Origin: Holophagaceae bacterium
GTDB lineage: Bacteria > Acidobacteriota > Holophagae > Holophagales > Holophagaceae
Assembly: GCA_003158505.1 (NCBI GenBank)
Contig: PMJK01000051.1
Coordinates: forward strand, 18,554-35,319
Length of the DNA: 16,766 nt
Direction of reading: 5' to 3'
The translations under genes were made by a program, and so were the position numbers. The notes under the pieces were generated by a model that made no database searches, was not told the origin of the DNA, and saw nothing but the letters and a program-made list of their open reading frames with translations. Below, piece by piece: positions 1 through 6,984 of the stretch. The stretch's first letter is position 1. Each line of letters opens with the position of its first letter.

Positions 1-440
1 TCTGCGTGATCCTGGGCGACAACATCTTCCAGGACAGCCTGGACGCCGAGGTCGAGGCCTTCCGCAAGCAGGGCCAAGGCGCCCGCATCATGCTCAAGCC
101 CGTGGAAGATCCCCAGCGCTTCGGTGTGGCCGAAGTGAAGGAGGGCAAAGTGGTGGGCATCGAGGAGAAGCCCAAGGTCCCGAAGTCCAACCTCTCCGTC
201 ACCGGCATCTACTTCTACGATGGCCAGGTCTTCGACATCATCCGCCGGCAGAAACCCTCCGGGCGCGGCGAGATGGAGATCACCGACGTCAACAACGCCT
301 ACATCGAGCGCGGCCAGATGAGCTTCGGCACCTTCCGAGGGTGGTGGTCCGATGCGGGCACCTACCCCAGCCTGGCCCATGCCAACGAACTGGCTCTCAA
401 GGAAGCCATGCCCTTTCCTGACATCGCGAGGAAGATCTAA
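1..440 (+). CDS. rfbA: Glucose-1-phosphate thymidylyltransferase, C-terminal part (5' end outside window)
   Basis: Couples glucose-1-phosphate to dTTP to give dTDP-glucose, the first step of the cytoplasmic dTDP-L-rhamnose pathway. The reading frame is open from the left edge, so only about the last 145 residues of a roughly 290-residue enzyme are here. Visible family motifs are GDNIF near the start, EEKPKVPKSN followed by VTGIYFYD, and RGEMEITDVNNAY. Near the C-terminus, WWSDAGT stands where the common form is WLDTGT. A GTG at 6 is not a real start because the conserved GDN motif lies immediately after it and the N-terminal nucleotide-binding half must be upstream. The TAA stop shares one base with the ATG of the next gene (TAATG), which suggests translational coupling. 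The three following genes complete the same pathway, which makes the assignment firm. Confidence 0.93.
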   Translation, partial: CVILGDNIFQDSLDAEVEAFRKQGQGARIMLKPVEDPQRFGVAEVKEGKVVGIEEKPKVPKSNLSVTGIYFYDGQVFDIIRRQKPSGRGEMEITDVNNAYIERGQMSFGTFRGWWSDAGTYPSLAHANELALKEAMPFPDIARKI

Positions 441-940
441 TGGAATTCCAAAAAGGCCCCATTGGGGGCGTGGTGATCATGCCGTTTCGCAAGTTCGTGG
501 ACGAGCGCGGCTGGCTGGCGGAGATCTTCCGGCAGGACGAGTTGCCCGAGTGGTTCCGTCCCGAAATGGCCTACGTGAGCGTGACCAACCCGGGCGTGCT
601 GCGGGGGCCCCACGAGCATGTGGACCAGGCGGACCTCTTCTGCTGGGTGGGCCCCGGCGATTTCAAACTCACTCTCTGGGACAACCGGCCCGACAGTCCC
701 ACCTACCGGAACCGCATGGAACTGGCCATGGGCGTGAACAACCCCGGATCAGCCCTCATCCCCAAGGGTGTGGTGCATTGCTACCGCTGCATCAGCCATG
801 AGCCAGGTCTCGTCATCAACTGCCCGGACCGGCTCTTCATGGGCCAGGGGAAAGCCCAGCTTATCGATGAGATCCGCCACGAGGACGACCCCGCGAACCC
901 CTTCGTGAAGGATGAGCTCTCGCGCAGGGCGCAGGTCTGA
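440..940 (+). CDS. rfbC: RmlC-like dTDP-4-dehydrorhamnose 3,5-epimerase (divergent cupin subfamily)
   Basis: Expected role: 3,5-epimerisation of dTDP-4-keto-6-deoxyglucose in dTDP-L-rhamnose synthesis. The 166-residue protein is slightly shorter than the usual ~180. Family signatures are DERGWLAEIF, then VLRGPHEH (the RGxH active-site His), LWDNRPDSPTYRN and IPKGVVHCY. It differs from textbook RmlC. The Lys that usually follows the active-site loop (QGKLV) is Asp here (QADLF), and the segment that normally carries the catalytic Tyr reads NCPDRLF. The C-terminal DEIRHEDDP supplies acidic residues near the usual wnDp position. I believe this is a recognised RmlC-like subfamily rather than a decayed gene, because the frame is intact and it sits between rfbA and rfbD with one-base overlaps. 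Epimerase activity is inferred mainly from context. Confidence 0.85.
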   Translation: MEFQKGPIGGVVIMPFRKFVDERGWLAEIFRQDELPEWFRPEMAYVSVTNPGVLRGPHEHVDQADLFCWVGPGDFKLTLWDNRPDSPTYRNRMELAMGVNNPGSALIPKGVVHCYRCISHEPGLVINCPDRLFMGQGKAQLIDEIRHEDDPANPFVKDELSRRAQV

Positions 941-1788
941 TGCGGGTCCTCGTCACGGGCGCCTCCGGCCAGCTGGCCCAGGCCATCCGCCTGGTCTGGG
1001 CGGAGCATGAGCTGCTGCTCCCCGAGGAGTCCGTGCTGGACCTGAGCCAGCAGGAGGCCATCCGTTCGGTGGTGGCCGGGGCCAGGCCCGATGTGGTGGT
1101 CAACTGCGGCGCCTTCACCCAGGTGGACCGCTGCGAGACCGAGGCCGAACTGGCGATGCGCATCAACGGTACCGCCGTGGGCTGGCTGGCAGATGTCTGC
1201 GAGGCCCAGGGAGCGATGCTCATCCAGATCAGCACCGACTATGTTTTCGACGGTACGGGCACGCGGCCCTACCGGGAGGACGATCCGGTGAATCCGGTCT
1301 CGGTCTATGGCCGCACCAAGCTCGAAGGTGAGCGCCAGGCCGCGCGCTGTTCCCGGCACCTGATCGCCCGCACCAGCTGGCTCTACGATTCCTGGGGCAA
1401 GAACTTCCTGAACACCATGCTGAACGCTGCTGCCCAAGGGAAATCCCTGCGGGTAGTGGACGACCAGCGAGGTGCCCCCACCACCTGCCGGGCTCTGGCC
1501 CGCCAACTCAAGATGGCCGCCGAGCAGAACTGGCAAGGCCTTGTCCACACCACCTGCCAAGGCGAGACCACCTGGCATGGGTTCGCCTGGGCGATCTTCG
1601 AGGCCAAGGGCATTGCTGCGGATCTGAGCCCCTGCGCCACTGCCGACTACCCCACCCCGGCCCGACGCCCCGCCTACTCCGTGCTGGACGGCACCCGCCG
1701 CCGGAGCCTGGGGCCTGACCTCATGCCAACTTGGCAGGAAGCCCTGGCCGAAGTCATCGACCATCCTGAGTTCGCAAAGGAAGCCTGA
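940..1788 (+). CDS. rfbD: dTDP-4-dehydrorhamnose reductase
   Basis: NAD(P)H-dependent reductase that makes dTDP-L-rhamnose, the last step of the pathway. The 282-residue length is typical. The Rossmann motif VTGASGQLA lies at residues 4-12. The extended-SDR catalytic pair is Y123 and K127 (VYGRTK), preceded by the STDYVFDGTG segment and the RPYREDDPVNPVSVYG run typical of RmlD. RTSWLY follows shortly after. The ATG shares its A with the rfbC TGA (TGATG), and the gene ends with the same one-base overlap into rfbB. Expression is therefore probably coupled through the cluster. Nothing looks broken. Confidence 0.95.
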   Translation: MRVLVTGASGQLAQAIRLVWAEHELLLPEESVLDLSQQEAIRSVVAGARPDVVVNCGAFTQVDRCETEAELAMRINGTAVGWLADVCEAQGAMLIQISTDYVFDGTGTRPYREDDPVNPVSVYGRTKLEGERQAARCSRHLIARTSWLYDSWGKNFLNTMLNAAAQGKSLRVVDDQRGAPTTCRALARQLKMAAEQNWQGLVHTTCQGETTWHGFAWAIFEAKGIAADLSPCATADYPTPARRPAYSVLDGTRRRSLGPDLMPTWQEALAEVIDHPEFAKEA

Positions 1789-2759
1789 TGCCTGAGACCA
1801 TCCTCATCACCGGCGGGGCCGGCTTCATCGGCAGCAATCTGGTGCACCGCTGGCACCGCAATCATCCGGATGACCGGATCCTCGTGCTGGACAAACTCAC
1901 CTATGCAGCCGATCCAAAACAGGTCGAAGGCCTCGATGGCGTGGAACTGGTGGTGGGCGACATCCAGAACCTGGAGCTGGCGCGGCACCTGATCGAGAAG
2001 CACCAGGTGACCAAGGTCTTCCACCTGGCGGCGGAAAGCCATGTGGACCGCAGCATTACGGGCCCGGCCGCCTTCATCCAGACCAACGTGGTGGGCACCT
2101 TCTCCATGCTGGAAGCCACCCGCCAGGCCTGGGCCGGGCAGAAGGACTGCCGCTTCCTGCATATCAGCACGGACGAGGTCTACGGTTCCCTGGGCGAGAC
2201 AGGCAAGTTCCACGAGGAGATGGCCTACGCGCCGAATAGCCCCTACAGCGCCAGCAAGGCCGGCAGCGATCACCTGGTGCGGGCCTACCACCACACCTAT
2301 GGCCTGAACACCGTCACCACCAACTGCTCGAACAACTACGGCCCCAGGCAGCACCCCGAGAAGCTGATCCCCCTGGCCATCACCCGCATGGCCAAGGGCG
2401 AACCCATTCCCATCTATGGCGACGGACTGAACGTGCGGGATTGGCTCTTCGTGGAAGACCACTGCGCCGCCCTGGAGACTGTAATGCTCAAGGGCGTGGC
2501 CGGCGAAACCTACTGCGTGGGTGGCGACAACGAGCAGACCAACCTGACCCTGGTGGACCTGCTCTGCGACCTGGTGGACCGGCACCTCGGGCGCCCCGAG
2601 GGCACCAGCCGCAAGCTCAAGACCTTCGTGCGGGACCGGGCCGGGCACGACCGGCGGTACGCCATCGATGCCACCAAGATCCAGACGGAATTGGGCTGGC
2701 GAGCAGATACGGCCTTCACCCAGGGCCTGGAGCGCACCGTGGCCTGGTACCTCCACTGA
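1788..2759 (+). CDS. rfbB: dTDP-glucose 4,6-dehydratase
   Basis: NAD+-dependent dehydratase converting dTDP-glucose to dTDP-4-keto-6-deoxyglucose, the second pathway step although it is last in this operon. Its 323 residues are close to the usual 330-360. Evidence: TGGAGFIGSN near the N-terminus, HLAAESHVDRSI, the catalytic STDEVYG with T128, D129 and E130, and the Tyr/Lys pair Y153 and K157 in PYSASK. NCSNNYGPRQHPEKLIP and VRDRAGHDRRYAID are both highly typical of RmlB. The start overlaps the rfbD stop by one base. It is the last gene before a ~470-bp convergent gap. Confidence 0.96.
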   Translation: MPETILITGGAGFIGSNLVHRWHRNHPDDRILVLDKLTYAADPKQVEGLDGVELVVGDIQNLELARHLIEKHQVTKVFHLAAESHVDRSITGPAAFIQTNVVGTFSMLEATRQAWAGQKDCRFLHISTDEVYGSLGETGKFHEEMAYAPNSPYSASKAGSDHLVRAYHHTYGLNTVTTNCSNNYGPRQHPEKLIPLAITRMAKGEPIPIYGDGLNVRDWLFVEDHCAALETVMLKGVAGETYCVGGDNEQTNLTLVDLLCDLVDRHLGRPEGTSRKLKTFVRDRAGHDRRYAIDATKIQTELGWRADTAFTQGLERTVAWYLH

Positions 2760-3227
2760 CCCCCGAATCAGCAACCCCTGGGCGCCGGTGCCTCAAGTCG
2801 GCCCTGCCGACCGTCCTGAATAAGTGGCTCCATCATCAACTTGCATCGTTAGCTGAAATCTGAGTTGCGGTAACGGCCTCAGCATCTTGTTGAATCAGGT
2901 CCAGATTCAGCCGTTAGACGCCTGGGATGCATGGGTGTTATTGCTTCAATGGTATCCCGAAACGCAGGGGGACCCATATTGGGCGCCGCCGCGCAGGCCC
3001 TCTGACCGGTTTTGTCTCAACTTCCCGTCCGAAGTCTAAAGCCTGATCTAGGGTTCGTTTCCCATTCTGCACTTTCTTTTTCAGGACCTGCCTTGAGCAG
3101 TCATGGGTGGGCAATGGCACAGGATTGGAGTTTATAAATCAGACCCGGCCTCGTCCACAGCTCCAGAAATCCCGCAATGCAGAATGGGGTAAGCGGCTCC
3201 ATTCACATTTGTTGAAGGTTAGTTCAA
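2760..3227. other. Convergent intergenic region with no convincing gene
   Basis: This 468-bp stretch lies between the 3' end of the rhamnose operon and the 3' end of the leftward glycosyltransferase operon. It is visibly less GC-rich than the flanking operons. I see no credible CDS or tRNA. Three weak hairpins are present: GTCGG/CCGAC at 2797-2811 (5-nt loop), CTGAG/CTCAG at 2860-2882 (13-nt loop), and an 8-pair stem with one G-T pair around TGAATC/GATTCA at 2889-2911 (7-nt loop). None is followed by a clear U-tract, so none is a textbook intrinsic terminator. They could still act in Rho-dependent or bidirectional termination. An 11-bp inverted repeat at 3061/3178 is listed separately. Confidence 0.6.
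3061..3188. repeat. 11-bp perfect inverted repeat pair spaced by ~106 bp
   Basis: CCCATTCTGCA at 3061-3071 is repeated exactly in inverted orientation as TGCAGAATGGG at 3178-3188. The arms enclose 106 bp without a recognisable gene. The geometry resembles a small non-autonomous element (MITE-like). I see no target-site duplication flanking the arms, and a chance match in a ~470-bp gap is possible. The arms are the only part directly supported. Confidence 0.35.
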
Positions 3228-4148
3228 TCACTCCTGGTCCCAAGTTGGAAGCATGAGCTTGGCAAGTACGGAGGCAAGGCGGCTGAAGGCTGAGAGGGTG
3301 GGAGGCATCAGGGTGATCGCCTGCCTCCAGTGCATCCATGCCTCAGCCCTCCGGCGCCGCTTGAGTGCATGCTTGGCGGCATGACAGTAGGCTCGGAACA
3401 GGCCAGCTTGGGCGGTTTTGATTTCCGTTGGAGATCCGACTTGCCTGGCCAACTGCAGCAGATCCTTCCGACACATGAGTTCAGCTTCCAACATAGCGGG
3501 GAGGTTCCTGCTGGTGCCAGCGGGATGCACTCGATAGCGAACCAGAGGGCGGTCGACGAATCCGAATGTACAGCGGGTGGAGAGTTCACCCCACAGCAGC
3601 CAGTCCTCCGAAAGCCGACCGATGGCAAATCCCGGATGGGGAGGCTGGATCAGCTCGGCCTTGACCATGACCGACGAGCAGCAGATGAAATTCGCCTTGA
3701 GGAGGTTGCCGAAGACCCTCCCTTCAGCCCGGCCCCAGGGTTCCGCAGGAGGGCACGGCTGTCCATTCGCATCCATATCTTCGACACCTGTATGAACCAA
3801 GCCGGCACTAGTTTGGTCAAACACGTTTAACTGGGCTTCCAACTTGTCGGGCGACCACAGGTCGTCCGAATCCAGGAAGGCGATGTACCGGCCCTTGGCC
3901 TCTCGGAGTCCTCGATTTCTTGCCGAGGAGACTCCCCCATTGGCCTGGGATATGAGTCGGATCCTTAAGTCCTTCTCCTGCCATCGACGGATCAGGTCCG
4001 AGGTTTCGTCCTTGGAACCATCATCGATGACAAGGATTTCAAGGTCGGAAATGGTCTGGGTTCGGGCCGACTCAAGCGTCTCATCAATATACCGGGCCGC
4101 GTTAAAGGCAGGTACCAGGACTGTCACCAATGGAGGAGAACTGGTCAT
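3228..4148 (-). CDS. Family 2 glycosyltransferase
   Basis: Probable GT-A fold sugar transferase acting at the cytoplasmic face of the inner membrane during polysaccharide assembly. It has 306 residues. The N-terminal GT2 domain opens VTVLVPAFNAARYIDETLES and carries the nucleotide-binding Asp pair in IDDGS (D42, D43). ANGGVSSARNRGL follows, then the metal-binding DxD region FLDSDDLW (D93-D96). A later SEDWLLW matches the acidic ED motif of the acceptor/catalytic region. The start is ATG, preceded by AAGG about 5 nt upstream. It is the last gene of a three-gene leftward set, 91 bp after the second glycosyltransferase. A small GGTTA/TAACC hairpin sits in that gap at 4175-4189. Donor and acceptor sugars cannot be told from sequence. 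Confidence 0.9.
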   Translation of the reverse strand: MTSSPPLVTVLVPAFNAARYIDETLESARTQTISDLEILVIDDGSKDETSDLIRRWQEKDLRIRLISQANGGVSSARNRGLREAKGRYIAFLDSDDLWSPDKLEAQLNVFDQTSAGLVHTGVEDMDANGQPCPPAEPWGRAEGRVFGNLLKANFICCSSVMVKAELIQPPHPGFAIGRLSEDWLLWGELSTRCTFGFVDRPLVRYRVHPAGTSRNLPAMLEAELMCRKDLLQLARQVGSPTEIKTAQAGLFRAYCHAAKHALKRRRRAEAWMHWRQAITLMPPTLSAFSRLASVLAKLMLPTWDQE

Positions 4149-4239
4149 GAATTACCTTGGTGTTTGAATGCGGAGGTTAGGGTGTAACCCACGGCTAGGA
4201 TTGTGAATTGTGGAGGGAGGCTGCGGTGGAATTCAAACC

Positions 4240-5196
4240 CTATCCAAGCGCCCGGGTCGTGCGACCCATCTTCCCGGCTTTCCAGTCTTTCATGGCCAGC
4301 CATTCCAAAATGGCGCGCCGAAACGCGCCTCTGAATAACAGGCTTTGGAAGCGGTACCAGACGTTCCGGCGCTGGGCCCGGAGGCGTTCGGGGAAATAGC
4401 GTTGGATGAATGCCCAGCGGTTGCGACGGGAATAGTACTCCATCACTGGACTGCGGTGGCCTGTGCTGAGGGATTCCTCATGCAGAACAACCACTTCAAG
4501 GCAGGCACTGGCGGTGAGGCCCAGCCGTCGGACCTCCATGGTGAAGGCAGGGTCTTCATAGTAGAGAAAATAGTCTTCGGGAATGTAGCCAAGTTGGTGC
4601 GCCAAATCGTTGCGGAAGAATAGGGAACAGCCACTGACGAAGGAGAGTGGATTGCCTTCAAGCAGGCCCGGATCAAGAACTGGCTCGATGCTGAAATCTC
4701 CGAGATTGAGCAGGCCTCCGGAGTAACTTCTTCCATTCGCGGAGCGGATGGTCGTACCCCAAAGACCGACCTCGGGGCGAGCCTCCGCGGCACACACAAG
4801 GAAGTGGCTGTTCCCTTCTTTTACCAAGATGTCATTGTTCAGCACCCAGGCGAAGGGAACCTGGAGTCGATGAAGTAGGCGGAGGCCCACATTGTTGCCT
4901 CCGGCAAATCCCAGATTCTCTCGGTTGAGAACCACACCGACCACCCCTTGGGGGGGAAGAAGCCCCGCATCGGCATCAAGGACCTGGAACACAATCCCGG
5001 ACGATTCAAGGACGCTCCGGGTTTCTGCCCAGGTGGCATCCGCATCATTCTCGAGCCAGAGGATCCGGCTGGTGCTGGGCTCTCGAATGAGCAGGCTTCG
5101 AATGCATTCGAGGGTCTCCCGGGGATGGTGGTAGTTGAGGACCAGGATCCCGACGCGGACCTCTGAAGAGATTGGGTGGGATGAAGGCGGAGCCAA
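4240..5196 (-). CDS. Family 2 glycosyltransferase, rhamnosyltransferase (WbbL-like) type
   Basis: Probable glycosyltransferase of the group often annotated as rhamnosyltransferases; use of dTDP-rhamnose from the neighbouring rfb operon is inference. The 318 residues show VGILVLNYHHPRETLECIRSL at the N-terminus and NRENLGFAGGNNVG (91-104). The LNND form of the DxD motif ends at D122, and FLYYEDPAFTMEVRRLG, carrying E214-D215, is characteristic of this group. The start codon is TTG (5194-5196 on the minus strand), with GGGAG about 5 nt before it. No in-frame ATG lies near the N-terminal motif, so the rare start looks genuine. It follows the wzi-like gene by only 16 bp, so the two are almost certainly cotranscribed. 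Confidence 0.9.
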   Translation of the reverse strand: MAPPSSHPISSEVRVGILVLNYHHPRETLECIRSLLIREPSTSRILWLENDADATWAETRSVLESSGIVFQVLDADAGLLPPQGVVGVVLNRENLGFAGGNNVGLRLLHRLQVPFAWVLNNDILVKEGNSHFLVCAAEARPEVGLWGTTIRSANGRSYSGGLLNLGDFSIEPVLDPGLLEGNPLSFVSGCSLFFRNDLAHQLGYIPEDYFLYYEDPAFTMEVRRLGLTASACLEVVVLHEESLSTGHRSPVMEYYSRRNRWAFIQRYFPERLRAQRRNVWYRFQSLLFRGAFRRAILEWLAMKDWKAGKMGRTTRALG

Positions 5197-5212
5197 TGTG
5201 TCTCCCGGGGCG

Positions 5213-6874
5213 TCAATTCATCTTTATGGGAATGCCATAACTGAAACTCAGGATCCAGTTCGAGCAACGGTTCCCAGGGATGAACTGATCGGCTCCGTGA
5301 TGCTCATAGGCGAAGCTTCCTCCGACGCGGGCGAAGGGCAGGGTCCACTGGGCGTCCACCTGGGCGTGGTAGAAGTGGTCGTCGACGCCTGGAACATAGT
5401 CGGGGCTCGTCAGGGGAGAGTCCCGATCAAAGCGAATGGCATCCAGGACCTGGAGGCGCAGGTGCCCCTGATGGGGCAGCTTGGTGCCCAGGTTGAACCC
5501 CTGCTGGTAGACTTCTCCGCCCAGGGGCTGGCCGAGGCTGTCTCCGTAACGGGAGTGGCCGGAGATGAAGCGGCTGTTCCCGTAGGTATAGTAAGTGGAG
5601 GCGGGGTAGGGCTGGTTGTGGAGGTCGGACAGTTCCAGCCCCAGGTCCCAGCCGTCGTACACCCATTGGACGCCGACCGTGTCATTGATGTGCACGAGGC
5701 CCGGGCTCCCCTCGGCGTAGGCCCATCCCCAGAGGCTGTCCGGGGAGGAGCCCGCAAGCTCCAGATGACTGAGGTCGTGAGAGACAAACCGGAGGTCATG
5801 GCTCCAGGCGGAGAACGGATGCTTCAGGAAGTCCTTCCACTGCCAGTTCACGTTGTTGGCGCCTCGGGAGAGGTACAGGGCCATGCCGTTGGCCCCGAAC
5901 CAACTCGCAGCAGTCTCGGGAAACCGGATCCGGACTTCCACATCGGCCACGCCGTTGGAGATGTTGTGGTAGTCCGAAGGGACGACGAACCGCTGGCCAG
6001 GGTTGGGGTTCTGGGCGTTGCCGGAGGTCTCCGCCACGAGCAGGTTCTCGCCGCCGATGTAGCCCAGGGGATAGTCCCCCCAGGAAAGCCCACTCATGAT
6101 GTTCTGCCCGTTCGCGTCAACCCCCCCCCATCGGGAGACCACGCCGAAGTTCATATCTACGAAGGGGCCGAAGGCCGCCCGCAAGCGTACACCGCTGAGG
6201 TTCGGCCTGCGGATGTCTCCCTGGGTTTCGAGTTTCTGCTGAACTAGTTGGGGATCGGAAATCCAAGCCGGAATCTGCCGGTTCCACTCGAGCTGCCCGA
6301 GAAAGGTTTCGAAACCCCAGGTGCCGAGCGGAACTCCGAACAAGTGGAGCTCCACCGAAGGACTCTCCAGGACGAGCCGGGGTACGGGGTCGTTGGAGTC
6401 CCCGATCATGTAGCCTCCGAACAGGCCATATCCCCACTGGAATGGCTTCTTCTCCAGGCCCCAGCGCCAGCCGCTTTCGGTGTGCTTCACGAGGCTGAAC
6501 TCGAGCAGGCGCCCGCGGGTCATGTGATCTTCGAAGTCTTTGAGCCCTGTGCCCATGGCCGAGATCTCCCAGCCATCCCGGATCCAGGTGCCCTTCACCA
6601 CGATGCCCTGGCCGAAGGTGACCGTGCCCAGGCCATCGCCGTGGATCAGGGGCATCCAGGGCGAAGCTGATTCGCGGGAGACCGAGAGCAGGCCCACGGA
6701 CAGCTCCGCCAGATCCTTGGGAAACCTGGGCGTTTCGCGGGAGATGGCCTCGTTCAGCCACTGGGCGTGGAGGGCTTCCGTAGCGTCGCTCACCAGCGGA
6801 GCCTGGGCCCTAAGCCCCAGGGCCAATAGGCAGGGGACAATCAGGATCAGGGGGCGTGGCAAGGATCGCAGCAT
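5213..6874 (-). CDS. Wzi-family capsule/surface polysaccharide assembly outer-membrane protein
   Basis: Predicted outer-membrane beta-barrel related to Wzi, which in enteric bacteria holds capsule at the cell surface. From the ATG at 6872-6874 the protein has 553 residues, longer than the ~480 of E. coli Wzi. The chosen start gives a clean signal peptide: MLRSLPRPL, then a hydrophobic LILIVPCLLALGL core and an RAQA cleavage-like end. A TTG at 6913 adds 13 residues before it with no Shine-Dalgarno. The mature part is rich in aromatic and alternating residues, as in barrels (GYGLFGGYMIGDSND; WRWGLEKKPFQWGYG). Near the C-terminus, NSRFISGHSRYGDSLG and EVYQQGFNLGT resemble the Wzi-family region. 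It leads a three-gene leftward operon with two glycosyltransferases, which fits a surface-glycan role. It lacks a terminal Phe, so barrel insertion is inferred. Confidence 0.75.
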   Translation of the reverse strand: MLRSLPRPLILIVPCLLALGLRAQAPLVSDATEALHAQWLNEAISRETPRFPKDLAELSVGLLSVSRESASPWMPLIHGDGLGTVTFGQGIVVKGTWIRDGWEISAMGTGLKDFEDHMTRGRLLEFSLVKHTESGWRWGLEKKPFQWGYGLFGGYMIGDSNDPVPRLVLESPSVELHLFGVPLGTWGFETFLGQLEWNRQIPAWISDPQLVQQKLETQGDIRRPNLSGVRLRAAFGPFVDMNFGVVSRWGGVDANGQNIMSGLSWGDYPLGYIGGENLLVAETSGNAQNPNPGQRFVVPSDYHNISNGVADVEVRIRFPETAASWFGANGMALYLSRGANNVNWQWKDFLKHPFSAWSHDLRFVSHDLSHLELAGSSPDSLWGWAYAEGSPGLVHINDTVGVQWVYDGWDLGLELSDLHNQPYPASTYYTYGNSRFISGHSRYGDSLGQPLGGEVYQQGFNLGTKLPHQGHLRLQVLDAIRFDRDSPLTSPDYVPGVDDHFYHAQVDAQWTLPFARVGGSFAYEHHGADQFIPGNRCSNWILSFSYGIPIKMN

Positions 6875-6984
6875 TCGAGGAGGGTCCAGAGGCAGGCGCA
6901 GCCTGACGTTCAAGGGAAAAAGGCCAAACGGCGACCTCGGACTGAAACCAAGAACAGAGTGTAACCTGAAAGAAAGGCGCGCTC
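6875..6984. promoter_or_regulatory. Divergent intergenic region expected to hold promoters for wzi-like and aroC-hem operons
   Basis: The leftward surface-polysaccharide operon and the rightward aroC-hem operon start on opposite sides of this 110-bp gap, so promoters for both should lie here or slightly inside the genes. I cannot point to convincing -35/-10 pairs. The only partial match is TGTAAC at 6959-6964, with no good -35 at the right spacing. An AAAGG about 7 nt before the aroC ATG is a clear ribosome binding site. The location is supported by gene layout, not by a recognised motif. Confidence 0.35.

Noticed and set aside
2860..2911. Adjacent hairpins considered as an intrinsic terminator for the rml operon
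   Set aside because: Stems are only 5-8 pairs and no U-tract follows on either strand, so they are noted only within the intergenic entry.
2938..3120. 60-residue minus-strand open frame in the convergent gap
   Set aside because: No ribosome binding site, no recognisable domain, basic low-complexity composition, and it runs across one arm of the inverted repeat. It is more likely a chance frame.
4149..4239. 91-bp gap between the two glycosyltransferases, considered as a frameshifted or missing gene part
   Set aside because: Both proteins have complete family motifs and normal lengths, and the gap contains only a 5-bp hairpin.
6959..6964. TGTAAC as a -10 element for aroC
   Set aside because: There is no acceptable -35 sequence about 17 bp upstream, so it is not called as a promoter.
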